Below are positions 21,037 through 30,980 of a stretch of 54,925 nt of DNA, piece by piece. The position numbers were made by a program, and so were the translations under genes. Positions within the stretch are counted from its first letter, which is position 1; each line of letters begins with the position of its first letter. The stretch comes from a virus: IMG/VR virus record IMGVR_UViG_3300034107_000498, positions 1 through 54,925 of that record. The stretch is one strand, 5' to 3'. The notes beneath the pieces are model-generated. The model worked only from the letters and a program-made list of their open reading frames with translations, was not told the origin of the DNA and made no database searches.

Positions 21037-21435
21037 TTAGATAGACAAAACTGGAAAGACAATATCGTTTGGATAGTCTTTTTGTTTTGCGACATTATCT
21101 AAGGCTAGTCTATATTCTGAAATAGATTTTTTCTTGTCCTCAGAATAGGTATCCCATAATTCGGGACTAGTAAGTTCTTTTAGTTGTGTTTTAAGTTGAT
21201 CTAACTTACGTTCTGCTGTTCTAGATAGCTCTATTTTTTCCCACTCTTGGCGAAACTCTTTCAGTTCTTCGTCAGTTAATTCGACTATTTTATCATTAAC
21301 TAATTTAATTTTACTATGATCTTTAAAACTAGCAGGGATTTCGTAAAATCCCTGCTTGTTTTGATCACTATCATCATCAGGTAAAATATTTTGAACTTGA
21401 GTTAGTCTGCCTATTTTATCAAACTTTGCAAACAT
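21037..21435 (-). CDS. Probable tail fibre assembly protein
   Basis: A 132-residue acidic, helical protein. The N-terminal 50 residues contain a small beta region (MFAKFDKIGRLTQVQNILPDD, FYEIPASFKDH), and about 55-110 form charged helices (EELKEFRQEWEKIE). The position directly after a fibre gene, with shared stop/start bases, and the size fit a dedicated chaperone for the 308-residue fibre. The family is not certain. Confidence 0.65.
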   Translation of the reverse strand: MFAKFDKIGRLTQVQNILPDDDSDQNKQGFYEIPASFKDHSKIKLVNDKIVELTDEELKEFRQEWEKIELSRTAERKLDQLKTQLKELTSPELWDTYSEDKKKSISEYRLALDNVAKQKDYPNDIVFPVLSI

Positions 21436-22361
21436 TATCTATCTCCGTATTGTGTAGCACACTGAGTATAGTATATGTTTGGAGCAACACTGTTAGTAGC
21501 ATTACCAGTATTACGATTAGTACGCAATGTTTCTAACATACGCAAATCACACATTAAACTACCATCAATAAAGGTATCTAAACCAAAATAGAAGTGCGAG
21601 TCTTGGAATCTATAAGTTGTTTCATAGCAATGTGAAGTAGCAAACAATATTAACACTGTAGTGTTTGCAGGCACTGTAATAGAACATGATCCAGCAGCAA
21701 AAACAGTATCAGTAGTATAAGTATAAGGTTGACTCCACACACCTCCAACTACAGCACTATAAGCTACTCCGGATGTGGGAGTGTATAATCCAATAGCTGC
21801 TCCACCATAGCTACTATAGTCTGAACTATGATAAAAATTAAGAGTTCTAGTGACAGAAGCATTAGTTGTGTTACGAACTGGAAATAATGAAAAAGTAGCA
21901 CCAGTATAATTATTGGTAGTATTATTATCATTATACTGATTGTGTCTGTGATGACCTAAACGCTTGTTATTAGCGTAGTAAGGTTGACGTAGAATGTCTC
22001 CATTGCGGTTATAGACAAACATACGGTCGCTGGTAGCAGTAGGCATACCATCACCCATACACATATTAAAAGCTGCGCCAGTACTATTACCATCACTAAC
22101 AGTATTACCTACATAACGTGCTGAGTAAATTTGGCCTCCAGGACCATCACTGGTCCAAGAAGGTCCGCTATATGTATTAGCTTGTGCAGTGCTTGATACA
22201 ATCATACCGATTGTATTGCCTTCTATAGGAATTGGTCGAAAGCTACCGATTGATAAATTACCGCTGGCGTCACTAATTAGTCCGCCTGCGGAGGCTGTTG
22301 AAGGTAGTGTGAATGTTGAACCACCTGGTTTTTGAATTTGATCTACTATAAGTTTACCCAT
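21435..22361 (-). CDS. Tail fibre / receptor-binding protein
   Basis: A 308-residue protein that begins MGKLIVDQIQKPGGSTFTLP with a GNLSIG shaft motif, paralleling the N-terminus of the glycine-rich fibre. The body is beta-rich and Tyr/Asn/Thr-rich (NNTTNNYTGATF, TNASVTRTLNFYHSSD), as in trimeric tips. A CYETTYRFQDSHFYFG segment suggests an ordered C-terminal domain. No enzymatic motif is visible. Its stop overlaps the chaperone start. It is likely one of two alternative or co-assembled receptor-binding proteins. Confidence 0.78.
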   Translation of the reverse strand: MGKLIVDQIQKPGGSTFTLPSTASAGGLISDASGNLSIGSFRPIPIEGNTIGMIVSSTAQANTYSGPSWTSDGPGGQIYSARYVGNTVSDGNSTGAAFNMCMGDGMPTATSDRMFVYNRNGDILRQPYYANNKRLGHHRHNQYNDNNTTNNYTGATFSLFPVRNTTNASVTRTLNFYHSSDYSSYGGAAIGLYTPTSGVAYSAVVGGVWSQPYTYTTDTVFAAGSCSITVPANTTVLILFATSHCYETTYRFQDSHFYFGLDTFIDGSLMCDLRMLETLRTNRNTGNATNSVAPNIYYTQCATQYGDR

Positions 22362-22377
22362 TTTAGGCTCCTAAAAT

Positions 22378-25300
22378 TTAAAAGAGATATGTACGAGGAA
22401 TATCAATGATATTTACAATAGATGTTGAATCTACTGTAACTGTAGCCCAGTCTGGGATACTGTACTGTTGCCTGGTACTAATAAAATTACCAGTTAAAAT
22501 TGTGTCAACTACGACACTGTTGTTAAGTTTTTGTATAGGTGTGCCACCTGGTACGTCTAATACCGTTAGGATTCCGTCTACCGAATAATTTTGTGTAATT
22601 ACGCTGTCTGTTGAAATAACGTGTACTTTGTCTGTATCTACTACAGTATTTGTATTTGCAAGTGGTGTAAATATGTTGAATATGTCTGCATCTGCAACTG
22701 TTTTTTCTACGTAAGTTCTAACTGCATACTCTGTTGGAACAGCAGTATTTGAGTTACCTGCCATCGTACCGTCGCTACTAAACTCATTAATAGTTTCACC
22801 TAGTTGAGCACCAATAGAACCCAATTTCAAACTAGTCAAACCACTCAAGTCAAACGCATTGGCATTAAGCGTAGCGCGTCCAGTTGCTTGGTCAATACGG
22901 AAGTATTCACCTACACGGAAGTTACCGTCTTGGTCAGTACTAACATAGAACACACGACCTGGGAATACTTCGTTTGTTTCATTACCTTGAGCACTAGCTT
23001 GTAGTGGCTCGTTAGGGTAATTAGTAGTAAGTGTACCACCTGTACCAATAGACAAAAAGTCATGACCAGTTAAACGAATCTGTGAATACTTGCTACGTAA
23101 TGTAACAGCCGTACCACTAGCACTACCGGAAGGTTTTTCTTGTGCTAAAATTACTGCAACTATAGAACTACTATTTACATAAGTTCCTGCTATACTTTGT
23201 ATAACATATGAATATGTGTCGCCTGCAATTTGAATACTTTGTCCAGGCTTAGGTGCTGCTGTTAATCCTGTTAACACTAACACAAAACCTTTTTGGTTTT
23301 CTAATGCACCCGCACTTACAGTACCTACACCACCATTTTGAAACTCTAGTGTATGGCCTAGTGCAAAAGTACCGCTTGTATTACGTACATACAATTTGTT
23401 TGCACTATATTGTATGTTTGTTACTGTACCAGTTGCACCGTTACTAGTAGTAAAAGTATCACCTTCATTAATTGTGCCACCTTGGTAAACAAAGTTTAAT
23501 TGTTGGCCAACCATAGTTCCAGTTACTGCGGTTTCTGAAGTTCCGAATCCTTGTGCTACTGCACCCCAAGTTCCGTAACTGTTATTACCGTTTAGTGCAC
23601 GAATAAATCCGCCACCAGTACCAATATATCCAAAGTAACAGTAATAAGTAAAGCAACTTACAATCTCAGACTTACCTTCATCTTTTACCCAATAACCAAC
23701 ACCATTATCAGAAATAATAGTGTAGCCATGGAAGATCATGGTTTTAGCACCAGTAGTATGAACAGTACCATCAATTAAAGCACCAATAGCACCTGAACCG
23801 ATAAATGAGCACTCTAACACATAGGGTGATTTAGTAGTAATTGGAGATGCTGGATTAAAAGCAACTACCACACCTTTAACTGTAGAGGTTGTAATATCAC
23901 TAGGAGTTGAGCCAGGTACCCAACCAGTCATACCTTTAAAGGTCATTTTGTTTAATATTGAACCATTGCTCAATCTAAACATTGTTGATTGACTGTTTGG
24001 TGTAACACCATCATCACTTAAACCAGTTTTTGCATGAACATTTACTGTACGCTGGTTATCTCCAACAATAGCCACATTTGGTGGAACTGTAATAGGTAAC
24101 TGCTCGTTATAAGTGCCTGTTTTAACAAAAATTGTAGAACCTTCTTCAGCCCGTTGGCAAGCATATTTAATGGTAGCAAACGGAGTAGCCATATTGCTAC
24201 CACTAGTTATTTGATCAACACCGTGAGGTGCAACATAATAAACATTTGAAGATTCGGTAGCTCCAAGCCAAGCTGCTGCGTTTCCACTAGCTGCTACGGT
24301 TAAACTTCTACCTACTTTATTATCACCTGCATTAAGTGGTGCCGAATTATAATCGTTATTTAAAAGATCATAATATAAAACGTCACCTAAATTAGTACCT
24401 GGTATAGTTTGTAATTGACCAGAGTTATTTACAACCGATACGCCTAAAAACTTGTAGTTTTGATAAGGCATTCCGTATGTTTTAATTTCTTCTAGTTCTT
24501 TTTTAGCGTATTGAAAAGCTTCGCGTACAGTATTAAATAAATATGCACTAGGAATTTTTATTACTTTGTCGACACTAGATACTGCGGCAAAATAAGTATT
24601 TGTAAACTTCCCTGCAGGAATATTATTTAGATCATATCCAGTCCCAACATTAACGTATCCATTATATTGTGGAACAGGTGTAAGTGTTGTAGTTGCCGCA
24701 AATCCTGTAGCACCACCAGTATCAGTTGCAATAATATTTGCATAACTATAGTGACGACCACCATTAGTAACTGTAACACCTAAAATACCGCTAGGTGTAG
24801 CACTAACTGTAAAAGCTGCTTCTGTACCTGGAGTAGTACTATTTACTGTTACGGTAGCAAAAGTATAATTAGTACCTGCGTTTACTAATGTAATGCTTTC
24901 AATTGTATTACCAGCACTACGTGTAAGAGTTGCTGTACCGGCAACACTATACTGATTACCTACAATTGATACCGTAGGAGTAGTAGTATAATTTTTACCG
25001 CGATTTGTAACTGTTATAGCTCCAATTGGATAACCACTTAGAATTGGATTAGCTGTAGCACCAGTACCCCCGCCACCAGTAATTGTCATGGTAGCAAAAG
25101 TATATCCGTGACCAGGATTAGTAATAACAATGTCTGTTACACCACCCGCAGTAATTTGAGCAATAGCGGTAGCTTCGTGACCGTCACCATTAATAGTTAC
25201 AGTTGGAATACTTGTATAGCCACTGCCAACAGCAGTAATTGCATAACTTTCAATAACACTTTTACGAGTATGTACAGTTGCTGCTGCACCAGTACCGTCA

Positions 25301-28300
25301 CCAGTAATTGTTACTGTTGCAAAAGTATAGCCGCTACCAGGAGTAACTAAGTTAATATCAGTTATGGCACCAGCAACAATAGTTACTGTTGCTTGAGCAC
25401 CAGTACCATCACCACCAATTGTAGCTTGAGCAGTAGTATATCCGCTACCTAAACTATCCATGTGTACTGCCGCAATTGGTGTACCTAAATTAAGAGTAAC
25501 TGCAAGAGTACCGCCTGTACCGCCTCCACCAACTACTGTTGCAGTAGGTGCTGTTGTATAACGCGAGCCTGGGTTTGTGAGTTCAATTGATTGAAGATTT
25601 TTACCTGGTGGTACAACAATAGAGGCTGTACCTCCTGTACCATCACCGACTAATGTAACTGTTGAATCATTGGCGTAATTAAATCCGCCATTATTAAGTG
25701 CAATAGATTGTAGCGCAGCACCTGCCAAAATGGGGGTTACTGTAGCACCTTGACCATCGCCTTGAACACTTAAACTAGTTGATAGTCCGCTGTATCCACT
25801 GCCTTGGCTAGTAACTGTAACACTACTTAAAACACCTAATTTATATGTTAAGGAATTATCATTATTATCAGCAAGTTTCCAATCAGTAGCATCACGTACT
25901 AAGAACTTATTAGAAGTCTTTACAGGACTAGTAATAGTTAGATCAGCATCACGTAATTCACCAGCTTTTGTACTTACATAAGTACCAGAACCTACTGTTC
26001 CAGAATTAACACCATAACCACTTACTAGCTTAATACCTTCGGCCCGCTTAATATAAACTAAAGAAGCTCCGTCAATGGAAATACCATGACGTTGATCTTC
26101 TACAGATATAGCGCGATTATTACGACTAGTTCCACGAACAGCAGCAACTTGTGCTTTATTGCCTAAATCTTCGTCTGTACGTGTTGTGCCATTTGTTAAT
26201 GAAGCACCGCTAAAGTAAAAATATCTATAACCATCAATACTTGATAGTGTGCTAGTTATTAGCGTTGTTTTTTCGTAACGTACACCACTAATCCAGTATA
26301 TAAACTTTGTTTGTCCACTTACAGGATAAATAGCAAGAGTTTTAGCTATTGCAGCAGTCTCGTAAGGTGTACCAGTAGCAAACTTTGAATCTTCACGAAC
26401 AGTAATAGCACCGTTCTTATCGATTGAGTAAACACGAGTACCGTTATCACTAAATTCAATATTTCCGCGAGTATCTGGATGTTGGTTATCAAAACCAGTA
26501 GGGTCATCCGTTGTATTTGTAACTGTTGAGCCACTTAAAACATCTAGTACTCCATCAATAACTGCATTGTTATTGATATTGGTTGTACCAGTTGCAGAAC
26601 CAATCTGAATGTCAGTTGCGGCACCTGCAATGTTAACTGTTGTAGCAGTTGTATTTAGTAAATTGAAAGTTGTTAGGTTAGTGGTAATATCACCACCTTT
26701 AACCTGTACATCACCATCAACTACTAAGTTATTTTTAACTGTAGTATTACCAGTTGTGGCACCAATATTAACTGCAGTAGCTGCACCAGCTAAATTAACA
26801 GTAGTAACTGTTGTATTTGCTAAATTAAATGTAGTTCCAGAAACGGTTAAATCACCGCCGTCAACGTTAAGGTCGCCATCAACGTCTAAAGTGCCTGAAA
26901 CACGAGTGTTACCTAGTGTAGAAGTACCGTCAGTTGTAAGGGTTGTGCCGTTTGTAAGATTTAAGCTACCACCATTAATATTAATGGTTGCACCATTTTG
27001 AGCAGTATAAGTAGCAGTAACACCACTAGCAACTATTGGTCCAGTAACTGTACCACCACTTGTACGATTTAGAAATAAGTCTGCATAAGCTTTAGTAGCT
27101 GCATGTAGTGGATCTGTTGGAGCTGCAAATAAGGTAAGCATACCCAACATTGCATCGCCGTCTTTAGACAAGAAGCCTTCAGCACCAGTAGCAAAACTAC
27201 TCCAGTCTGTATTTGTTCCACCAGCTGGATTACTTCCACCAAGACTATCTACGTTTGCAATGAATGAACTAGCACCTGCCTTAACAACGTCATCTTTGTA
27301 GTACTGTGTAGTACTAGCCCAAGGGCCCATCCAACGAATGCCGCTGTTAAACTTTTGCCATCTATTAGCAGCTAAGTCCGTAGCAAATACTGTGGAAGCG
27401 TGTGGAAGAATCGAAATATAAGTATTACCACCGTAGGTAACAACTTCATCTGTTGCGTACTGTGTAGTAGTAGACCAAGGTCCACTAACTTTAAATCCTG
27501 CAACAATTTTGTCCCAAGTAGCAGTAACAGTAGGGTTAACGTTTTGGTTATCTGATTTTGCGCGATATAGTGAACCACCATACCCAATAACTTCATTAAT
27601 TTTATAAGAAGTAGCGCTAGACCAAACACCTTGATAGGAGAATCCTGAACTATATACTTGCCACTTAGTAGCATCAGTAGGTAAGTTCCCCGTTGTTACT
27701 TCAAGTGCAATATAAACGTTGCCACCATAGCTAACAATATCGCCCTGAAAATATCCAGTAGCATTAACATAGTTACCTTTGTAACTATTACCTGCTGTTA
27801 ATAATTCCCAGTTTGCGGCAACTGTTGGTAGCGTGTTAGACTGTGTTAATTTGCTACGATAAATGTTATTGCCATATACAACAATATCGTTTACATAGTA
27901 TTCAGTTACAGCATTGAAATTACCATTAAATTTAATACCACCTACATAGAGTTCCCAGAAACCAGTGTTACTAGGAGCATTGTTAGTAGTTTCAACTTTA
28001 GCACGGTAAATATTAGCACCGTATGCAACCAAGTCATTTGGTTTGTATGCAGTAGCTTCATTGTAAATACCACTAGGGCTAACGCCTTCTACAAATTTAT
28101 CCCAATAAGTGGTATTTGTAGGTAAGTTATTTGTTCCGTCTTGTTTAGCAACAAAGATAGATCCCCCATACTTAACAACGTCATTCTTTTGATAAGAAGT
28201 AGATGCTGAGTAAGTACCTTCATACTGAATACCATCTAAAAATCTAGACCAGTAAGTAGCATTAGGAGGAGTAATATTTACAGAATCTTTAACAGCAACA

Positions 28301-28563
28301 TACACTACGCCACCGTGCGCAACGCCATCGCCAATTTTATAATTACCGCTTGTGCTAAAGACACCAGTAAAGTTAAAACCCTCTACCATCAAAGCCCAGT
28401 ACGCAGTGTCTGTTGGCAATACGCCAGCTGTTTTTAATGCAAATGTATAAACGTATACATTTCCACCATACTTAACAATATCGTTAGATTCGTAAGTAGT
28501 GGCGTTGCTCCACTGTCCAGCAAAGTGGAAGCGTAATTTTCCTAGATCAATTAGTTGACTCAT
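22378..28563 (-). CDS. Giant repeat-built tail fibre with beta-helix domain
   Basis: A 2061-residue protein. About residues 1-460 hold roughly nine copies of a 45-50 residue unit with the pattern NDxVxYGGxxYxA...LPTxxxxW, like small carbohydrate-binding modules. From about 460 to 740 come short TNV-type shaft repeats. From about 880 to 1330 there is a run of GSGYT...IxGDGTGAxA repeats. From about 1500 to 1700 a right-handed beta-helix starts VYYVAPHGVDQITSGSNM and continues with the VKTGTYNEQLPI pattern of pectate-lyase-like folds. The N-terminal modules are predicted to bind sugars or the tail, the beta-helix to bind or cleave surface glycan. The catalytic residues cannot be read. It is a polysaccharide-directed fibre by inference. 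Confidence 0.85.
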   Translation of the reverse strand: MSQLIDLGKLRFHFAGQWSNATTYESNDIVKYGGNVYVYTFALKTAGVLPTDTAYWALMVEGFNFTGVFSTSGNYKIGDGVAHGGVVYVAVKDSVNITPPNATYWSRFLDGIQYEGTYSASTSYQKNDVVKYGGSIFVAKQDGTNNLPTNTTYWDKFVEGVSPSGIYNEATAYKPNDLVAYGANIYRAKVETTNNAPSNTGFWELYVGGIKFNGNFNAVTEYYVNDIVVYGNNIYRSKLTQSNTLPTVAANWELLTAGNSYKGNYVNATGYFQGDIVSYGGNVYIALEVTTGNLPTDATKWQVYSSGFSYQGVWSSATSYKINEVIGYGGSLYRAKSDNQNVNPTVTATWDKIVAGFKVSGPWSTTTQYATDEVVTYGGNTYISILPHASTVFATDLAANRWQKFNSGIRWMGPWASTTQYYKDDVVKAGASSFIANVDSLGGSNPAGGTNTDWSSFATGAEGFLSKDGDAMLGMLTLFAAPTDPLHAATKAYADLFLNRTSGGTVTGPIVASGVTATYTAQNGATININGGSLNLTNGTTLTTDGTSTLGNTRVSGTLDVDGDLNVDGGDLTVSGTTFNLANTTVTTVNLAGAATAVNIGATTGNTTVKNNLVVDGDVQVKGGDITTNLTTFNLLNTTATTVNIAGAATDIQIGSATGTTNINNNAVIDGVLDVLSGSTVTNTTDDPTGFDNQHPDTRGNIEFSDNGTRVYSIDKNGAITVREDSKFATGTPYETAAIAKTLAIYPVSGQTKFIYWISGVRYEKTTLITSTLSSIDGYRYFYFSGASLTNGTTRTDEDLGNKAQVAAVRGTSRNNRAISVEDQRHGISIDGASLVYIKRAEGIKLVSGYGVNSGTVGSGTYVSTKAGELRDADLTITSPVKTSNKFLVRDATDWKLADNNDNSLTYKLGVLSSVTVTSQGSGYSGLSTSLSVQGDGQGATVTPILAGAALQSIALNNGGFNYANDSTVTLVGDGTGGTASIVVPPGKNLQSIELTNPGSRYTTAPTATVVGGGGTGGTLAVTLNLGTPIAAVHMDSLGSGYTTAQATIGGDGTGAQATVTIVAGAITDINLVTPGSGYTFATVTITGDGTGAAATVHTRKSVIESYAITAVGSGYTSIPTVTINGDGHEATAIAQITAGGVTDIVITNPGHGYTFATMTITGGGGTGATANPILSGYPIGAITVTNRGKNYTTTPTVSIVGNQYSVAGTATLTRSAGNTIESITLVNAGTNYTFATVTVNSTTPGTEAAFTVSATPSGILGVTVTNGGRHYSYANIIATDTGGATGFAATTTLTPVPQYNGYVNVGTGYDLNNIPAGKFTNTYFAAVSSVDKVIKIPSAYLFNTVREAFQYAKKELEEIKTYGMPYQNYKFLGVSVVNNSGQLQTIPGTNLGDVLYYDLLNNDYNSAPLNAGDNKVGRSLTVAASGNAAAWLGATESSNVYYVAPHGVDQITSGSNMATPFATIKYACQRAEEGSTIFVKTGTYNEQLPITVPPNVAIVGDNQRTVNVHAKTGLSDDGVTPNSQSTMFRLSNGSILNKMTFKGMTGWVPGSTPSDITTSTVKGVVVAFNPASPITTKSPYVLECSFIGSGAIGALIDGTVHTTGAKTMIFHGYTIISDNGVGYWVKDEGKSEIVSCFTYYCYFGYIGTGGGFIRALNGNNSYGTWGAVAQGFGTSETAVTGTMVGQQLNFVYQGGTINEGDTFTTSNGATGTVTNIQYSANKLYVRNTSGTFALGHTLEFQNGGVGTVSAGALENQKGFVLVLTGLTAAPKPGQSIQIAGDTYSYVIQSIAGTYVNSSSIVAVILAQEKPSGSASGTAVTLRSKYSQIRLTGHDFLSIGTGGTLTTNYPNEPLQASAQGNETNEVFPGRVFYVSTDQDGNFRVGEYFRIDQATGRATLNANAFDLSGLTSLKLGSIGAQLGETINEFSSDGTMAGNSNTAVPTEYAVRTYVEKTVADADIFNIFTPLANTNTVVDTDKVHVISTDSVITQNYSVDGILTVLDVPGGTPIQKLNNSVVVDTILTGNFISTRQQYSIPDWATVTVDSTSIVNIIDIPRTYLF

Positions 28564-28564
28564 A

Positions 28565-28795
28565 TTATATTAGCCTCATAAGTAAGTGTCCTTTGTTACC
28601 CCATTCAAACTGAATAGTATCTTTTGACCAAACCCACTGTTTGTAATCATACTTATCAATCACGCCTTCTTCAGGCATTGAGACTGGAGTGTCCCCGTCT
28701 AAAACTTCTACATTCAAATTGCCTGTGTCAGGGTCTAGACGAAACCCGTAGAACACCTTATCGGCTAAATCTGTGCCATCATAAAATCCACCCAT
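28565..28795 (-). CDS. Small tail-associated protein
   Basis: A 76-residue soluble protein with the pattern FYGFRLDPDTGNLNVEVLDGD and a Trp-rich core (YDYKQWVWSKDTIQFEW). It sits between the giant fibre and a set of small virion proteins with overlaps at its start, so it belongs to the tail module. Similar small proteins occur next to fibres in aquatic phages. No enzymatic motif. Confidence 0.65.
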   Translation of the reverse strand: MGGFYDGTDLADKVFYGFRLDPDTGNLNVEVLDGDTPVSMPEEGVIDKYDYKQWVWSKDTIQFEWGNKGHLLMRLI

Positions 28796-29115
28796 TATGA
28801 GACTCCTTGTAATATCGAGAAGACTGCATCAATGCTAGAATCTACCTTAGCAGAGATAACTAATTTATCTCCTGTGGCAAGAACTAACTTATTACCTTTT
28901 GATAATTCGTACGGATCGCCTGCATCTATTCTTTTGTCTTTGTGGATGTAGGTGTCTTCCGATCCCCTACGAATTTTTAATGTAAAAGGTATAGTAGTAC
29001 TCTTTAAGTTTGAAATACTACCACCAATTATAATACATTTTTCTGGTGCTGTAAAACTAATTACTTCGGTAGTTCCGACGGCACGTGATATTGCGTTTAC
29101 AAATACTGTTGCCAT
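28795..29115 (-). CDS. Small beta-rich virion protein
   Basis: A 106-residue protein rich in beta strand (VISFTAPEKCIIIGGSISN, TIPFTLKIRRGSEDTYI, GDKLVISAKVDSS), typical of a small jelly-roll or fibre-joining domain. It shares a base with the next gene. The position in the fibre series suggests a virion structural protein. Family not recognised. Confidence 0.65.
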   Translation of the reverse strand: MATVFVNAISRAVGTTEVISFTAPEKCIIIGGSISNLKSTTIPFTLKIRRGSEDTYIHKDKRIDAGDPYELSKGNKLVLATGDKLVISAKVDSSIDAVFSILQGVS

Positions 29116-29118
29116 ATG

Positions 29119-29349
29119 TTACCCCAATGCAATTGCCATAATAATAGCTTTTTCTGTTGCAATTGACTGAATCAATGCATCACTAGCCCCACCGCCAGAG
29201 CCTAAAGCTCCAATGGTTCCGTCCGCCTTTTTATAGTACATAGTGCCGTCGTAGTCGTTTATAGCTACTTCGCCAAACTGTAAATTTTCGGGTAAGGGAA
29301 TTTTGCCAGGGACTGAGCTTCGTTTAAATTTAATTACTGCGTCTGTCAT
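29119..29349 (-). CDS. Small fibre protein with an FKRSSVPGKIP domain
   Basis: A 76-residue protein starting VIKFKRSSVPGKIPLPENL, then FGEVAINDYDGTMYYKKADG. This fold is the N-terminal domain of many phage tail fibres and hyaluronidase-type fibres, where it folds as a beta-hairpin unit. Here it stands alone with a short glycine-rich and hydrophobic C-terminus. It may form an adaptor that binds larger fibres. Confidence 0.75.
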   Translation of the reverse strand: MTDAVIKFKRSSVPGKIPLPENLQFGEVAINDYDGTMYYKKADGTIGALGSGGGASDALIQSIATEKAIIMAIALG

Positions 29350-29367
29350 GCTAGCTCCCTTTTAAAA

Positions 29368-30699
29368 TTAATAGCTTCCGCCATCAACTTGCACAAGTTC
29401 TACTAATCCATCAGTAACTGTAAACTGTGTAGTAAGAAACTTAGACAAACCTTTGATTAGTGTAGTAGCTGTTGGAATAACTGTTTGTGAAACTGCGGTT
29501 ACTAAACCTTTAGCATTTATTGTTAGCGTAGGAACAGTAACGGAATCACCAAAAGTACCAACATTAGTATTAACAGTTGCTAGTGTAAGAGCTGCTGAAA
29601 CTGCTGCACTTCCATCAACGCTTGTTAATGTAGCTGTTGCATCACCTGTTAAGCTCAAGTCGCGAGCTGTTTTCCATTTGGTAGTTGTTGAAGAATTACC
29701 AACTAATTCAGCGTAAACATTTGTTACTGTTAAGTCTTTGTTTAAAACCCAGTGATCATCACCGCTGTTATATAAAATAGTTGCTGGAACTGTAGGTCCC
29801 CGAACTGTGATACCACCACCATCTGCCATTGCAGCTGAAGTAGCATCTTTTGCTAATTCAATGTTCTTATCACCAATCGCAACAGTAGTTGAGTTAACTG
29901 TAGTAACAGTACCAAGTACTGTTAAGTTACCTGTAATCGAAGCATTACCGTCAATATTAATACTAGTAGCAGTAATATCATTAGAGTATAGTACTCCGTT
30001 GACTGTTACATCATTAAACGTAACATTTGAAGTAAGCCCAAGTGCTTGTGGTAAACTAATTGTAACTGTGTTGTCAGTAACAGCAGTTAGAACACCCGTT
30101 CCACCAGTAATTGTAAGAGTATCTGTTAATAAGCTAACTGTATCTGTACCACTGTTACCAGCAATTGAAAGATTAGTTGCAACACTTACAGTACCTGCAG
30201 CAGTTAATCTGCCTTTTGTATCTACTGTAAAAGTAGGAATATCTGTTGCTGAACCATAACTACCAGCAGTTACTGCAGTATTTGCTAGTGTTAGAGCTGC
30301 AGATACATTTGCGGAACCATCAATTGCTGATAGTGTAGCAGTTGCATCGCCTGTTAGTGATAAATTACGAGCATTTAACCATTTGGTAGTAGTATCTGCA
30401 TTACCAATTAAATCTGCAGTAACGCGACGTGCTGTAAAATCACCGTTTGAATCGCGTTTTACTAATGTACCTATTGTGTTTAGATTGGTAGCTGCATCAA
30501 CCATGTCGGTATAGCGCTTACCACCAATAATAATGTGATTTACTGCATTTCCTGCAGTTTCAAGTCCTAGACCAATATAAAGTCGGTCACCACCATTTGA
30601 TCCATTATCGGTTAAGCCAGAGTAGGCTAATTCACCTGCGCCTAGTACCCCAGGATTACCTGACGTTTCACTGCGCTTAATTCTTAAAATAGAAGCCAT
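29368..30699 (-). CDS. Tail fibre protein with internal repeat
   Basis: A 443-residue protein. It opens with MASILRIKRSETSGNPGVL, the same fibre-start motif type as the small protein after it. A block of about 45 residues around TTKWLNARNLSLTGDATATL (near 104) recurs near residue 345 (TTKWKTARDLSLTGDATATL). In between are TLTITGGTGVLTAVTDNT and TSINIDGNASITGNLTVLGT shaft repeats. The C-terminus is short (GLVELVQVDGGSY) with no chaperone domain. It is probably trimeric and structural. Confidence 0.8.
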   Translation of the reverse strand: MASILRIKRSETSGNPGVLGAGELAYSGLTDNGSNGGDRLYIGLGLETAGNAVNHIIIGGKRYTDMVDAATNLNTIGTLVKRDSNGDFTARRVTADLIGNADTTTKWLNARNLSLTGDATATLSAIDGSANVSAALTLANTAVTAGSYGSATDIPTFTVDTKGRLTAAGTVSVATNLSIAGNSGTDTVSLLTDTLTITGGTGVLTAVTDNTVTISLPQALGLTSNVTFNDVTVNGVLYSNDITATSINIDGNASITGNLTVLGTVTTVNSTTVAIGDKNIELAKDATSAAMADGGGITVRGPTVPATILYNSGDDHWVLNKDLTVTNVYAELVGNSSTTTKWKTARDLSLTGDATATLTSVDGSAAVSAALTLATVNTNVGTFGDSVTVPTLTINAKGLVTAVSQTVIPTATTLIKGLSKFLTTQFTVTDGLVELVQVDGGSY

Positions 30700-30710
30700 A
30701 GCTTAATCCT

Positions 30711-30980
30711 TTAAAATTGACCAGCTTCAAAAATTTGCTTGTCTAGCAAATTAGTAGCTTTCCACATATTTGTTGCTGTGTTATAAATTAACACTCCACC
30801 GTCTTGTAGTTGACTAAGGTCTACATCTCCTGAAGCTGCTATTGAGTTAACGGCAGGCGGAGGCATCATACCACTAGTAATAATTCTAGCAGGCTTATCG
30901 TCTGTGACAACACGATTTACTAGTTGTTCTTGAACTACACTAGTATTGTTACTTTGTGTTACAATTACTTCAGTTGTCAT
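30711..30980 (-). CDS. Small virion protein
   Basis: An 89-residue protein. The N-terminus is polar and beta-like (TTEVIVTQSNNTSVVQEQ), followed by a Pro-rich stretch (MMPPPAVNSIAASGDVD) and a fibre-type segment (GGVLIYNTATNMWKATNLLD). The last segment matches the module common just before shaft repeats in fibres. It overlaps the preceding gene by 4 nt. Adaptor or fibre-base role by context. Confidence 0.65.
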   Translation of the reverse strand: MTTEVIVTQSNNTSVVQEQLVNRVVTDDKPARIITSGMMPPPAVNSIAASGDVDLSQLQDGGVLIYNTATNMWKATNLLDKQIFEAGQF

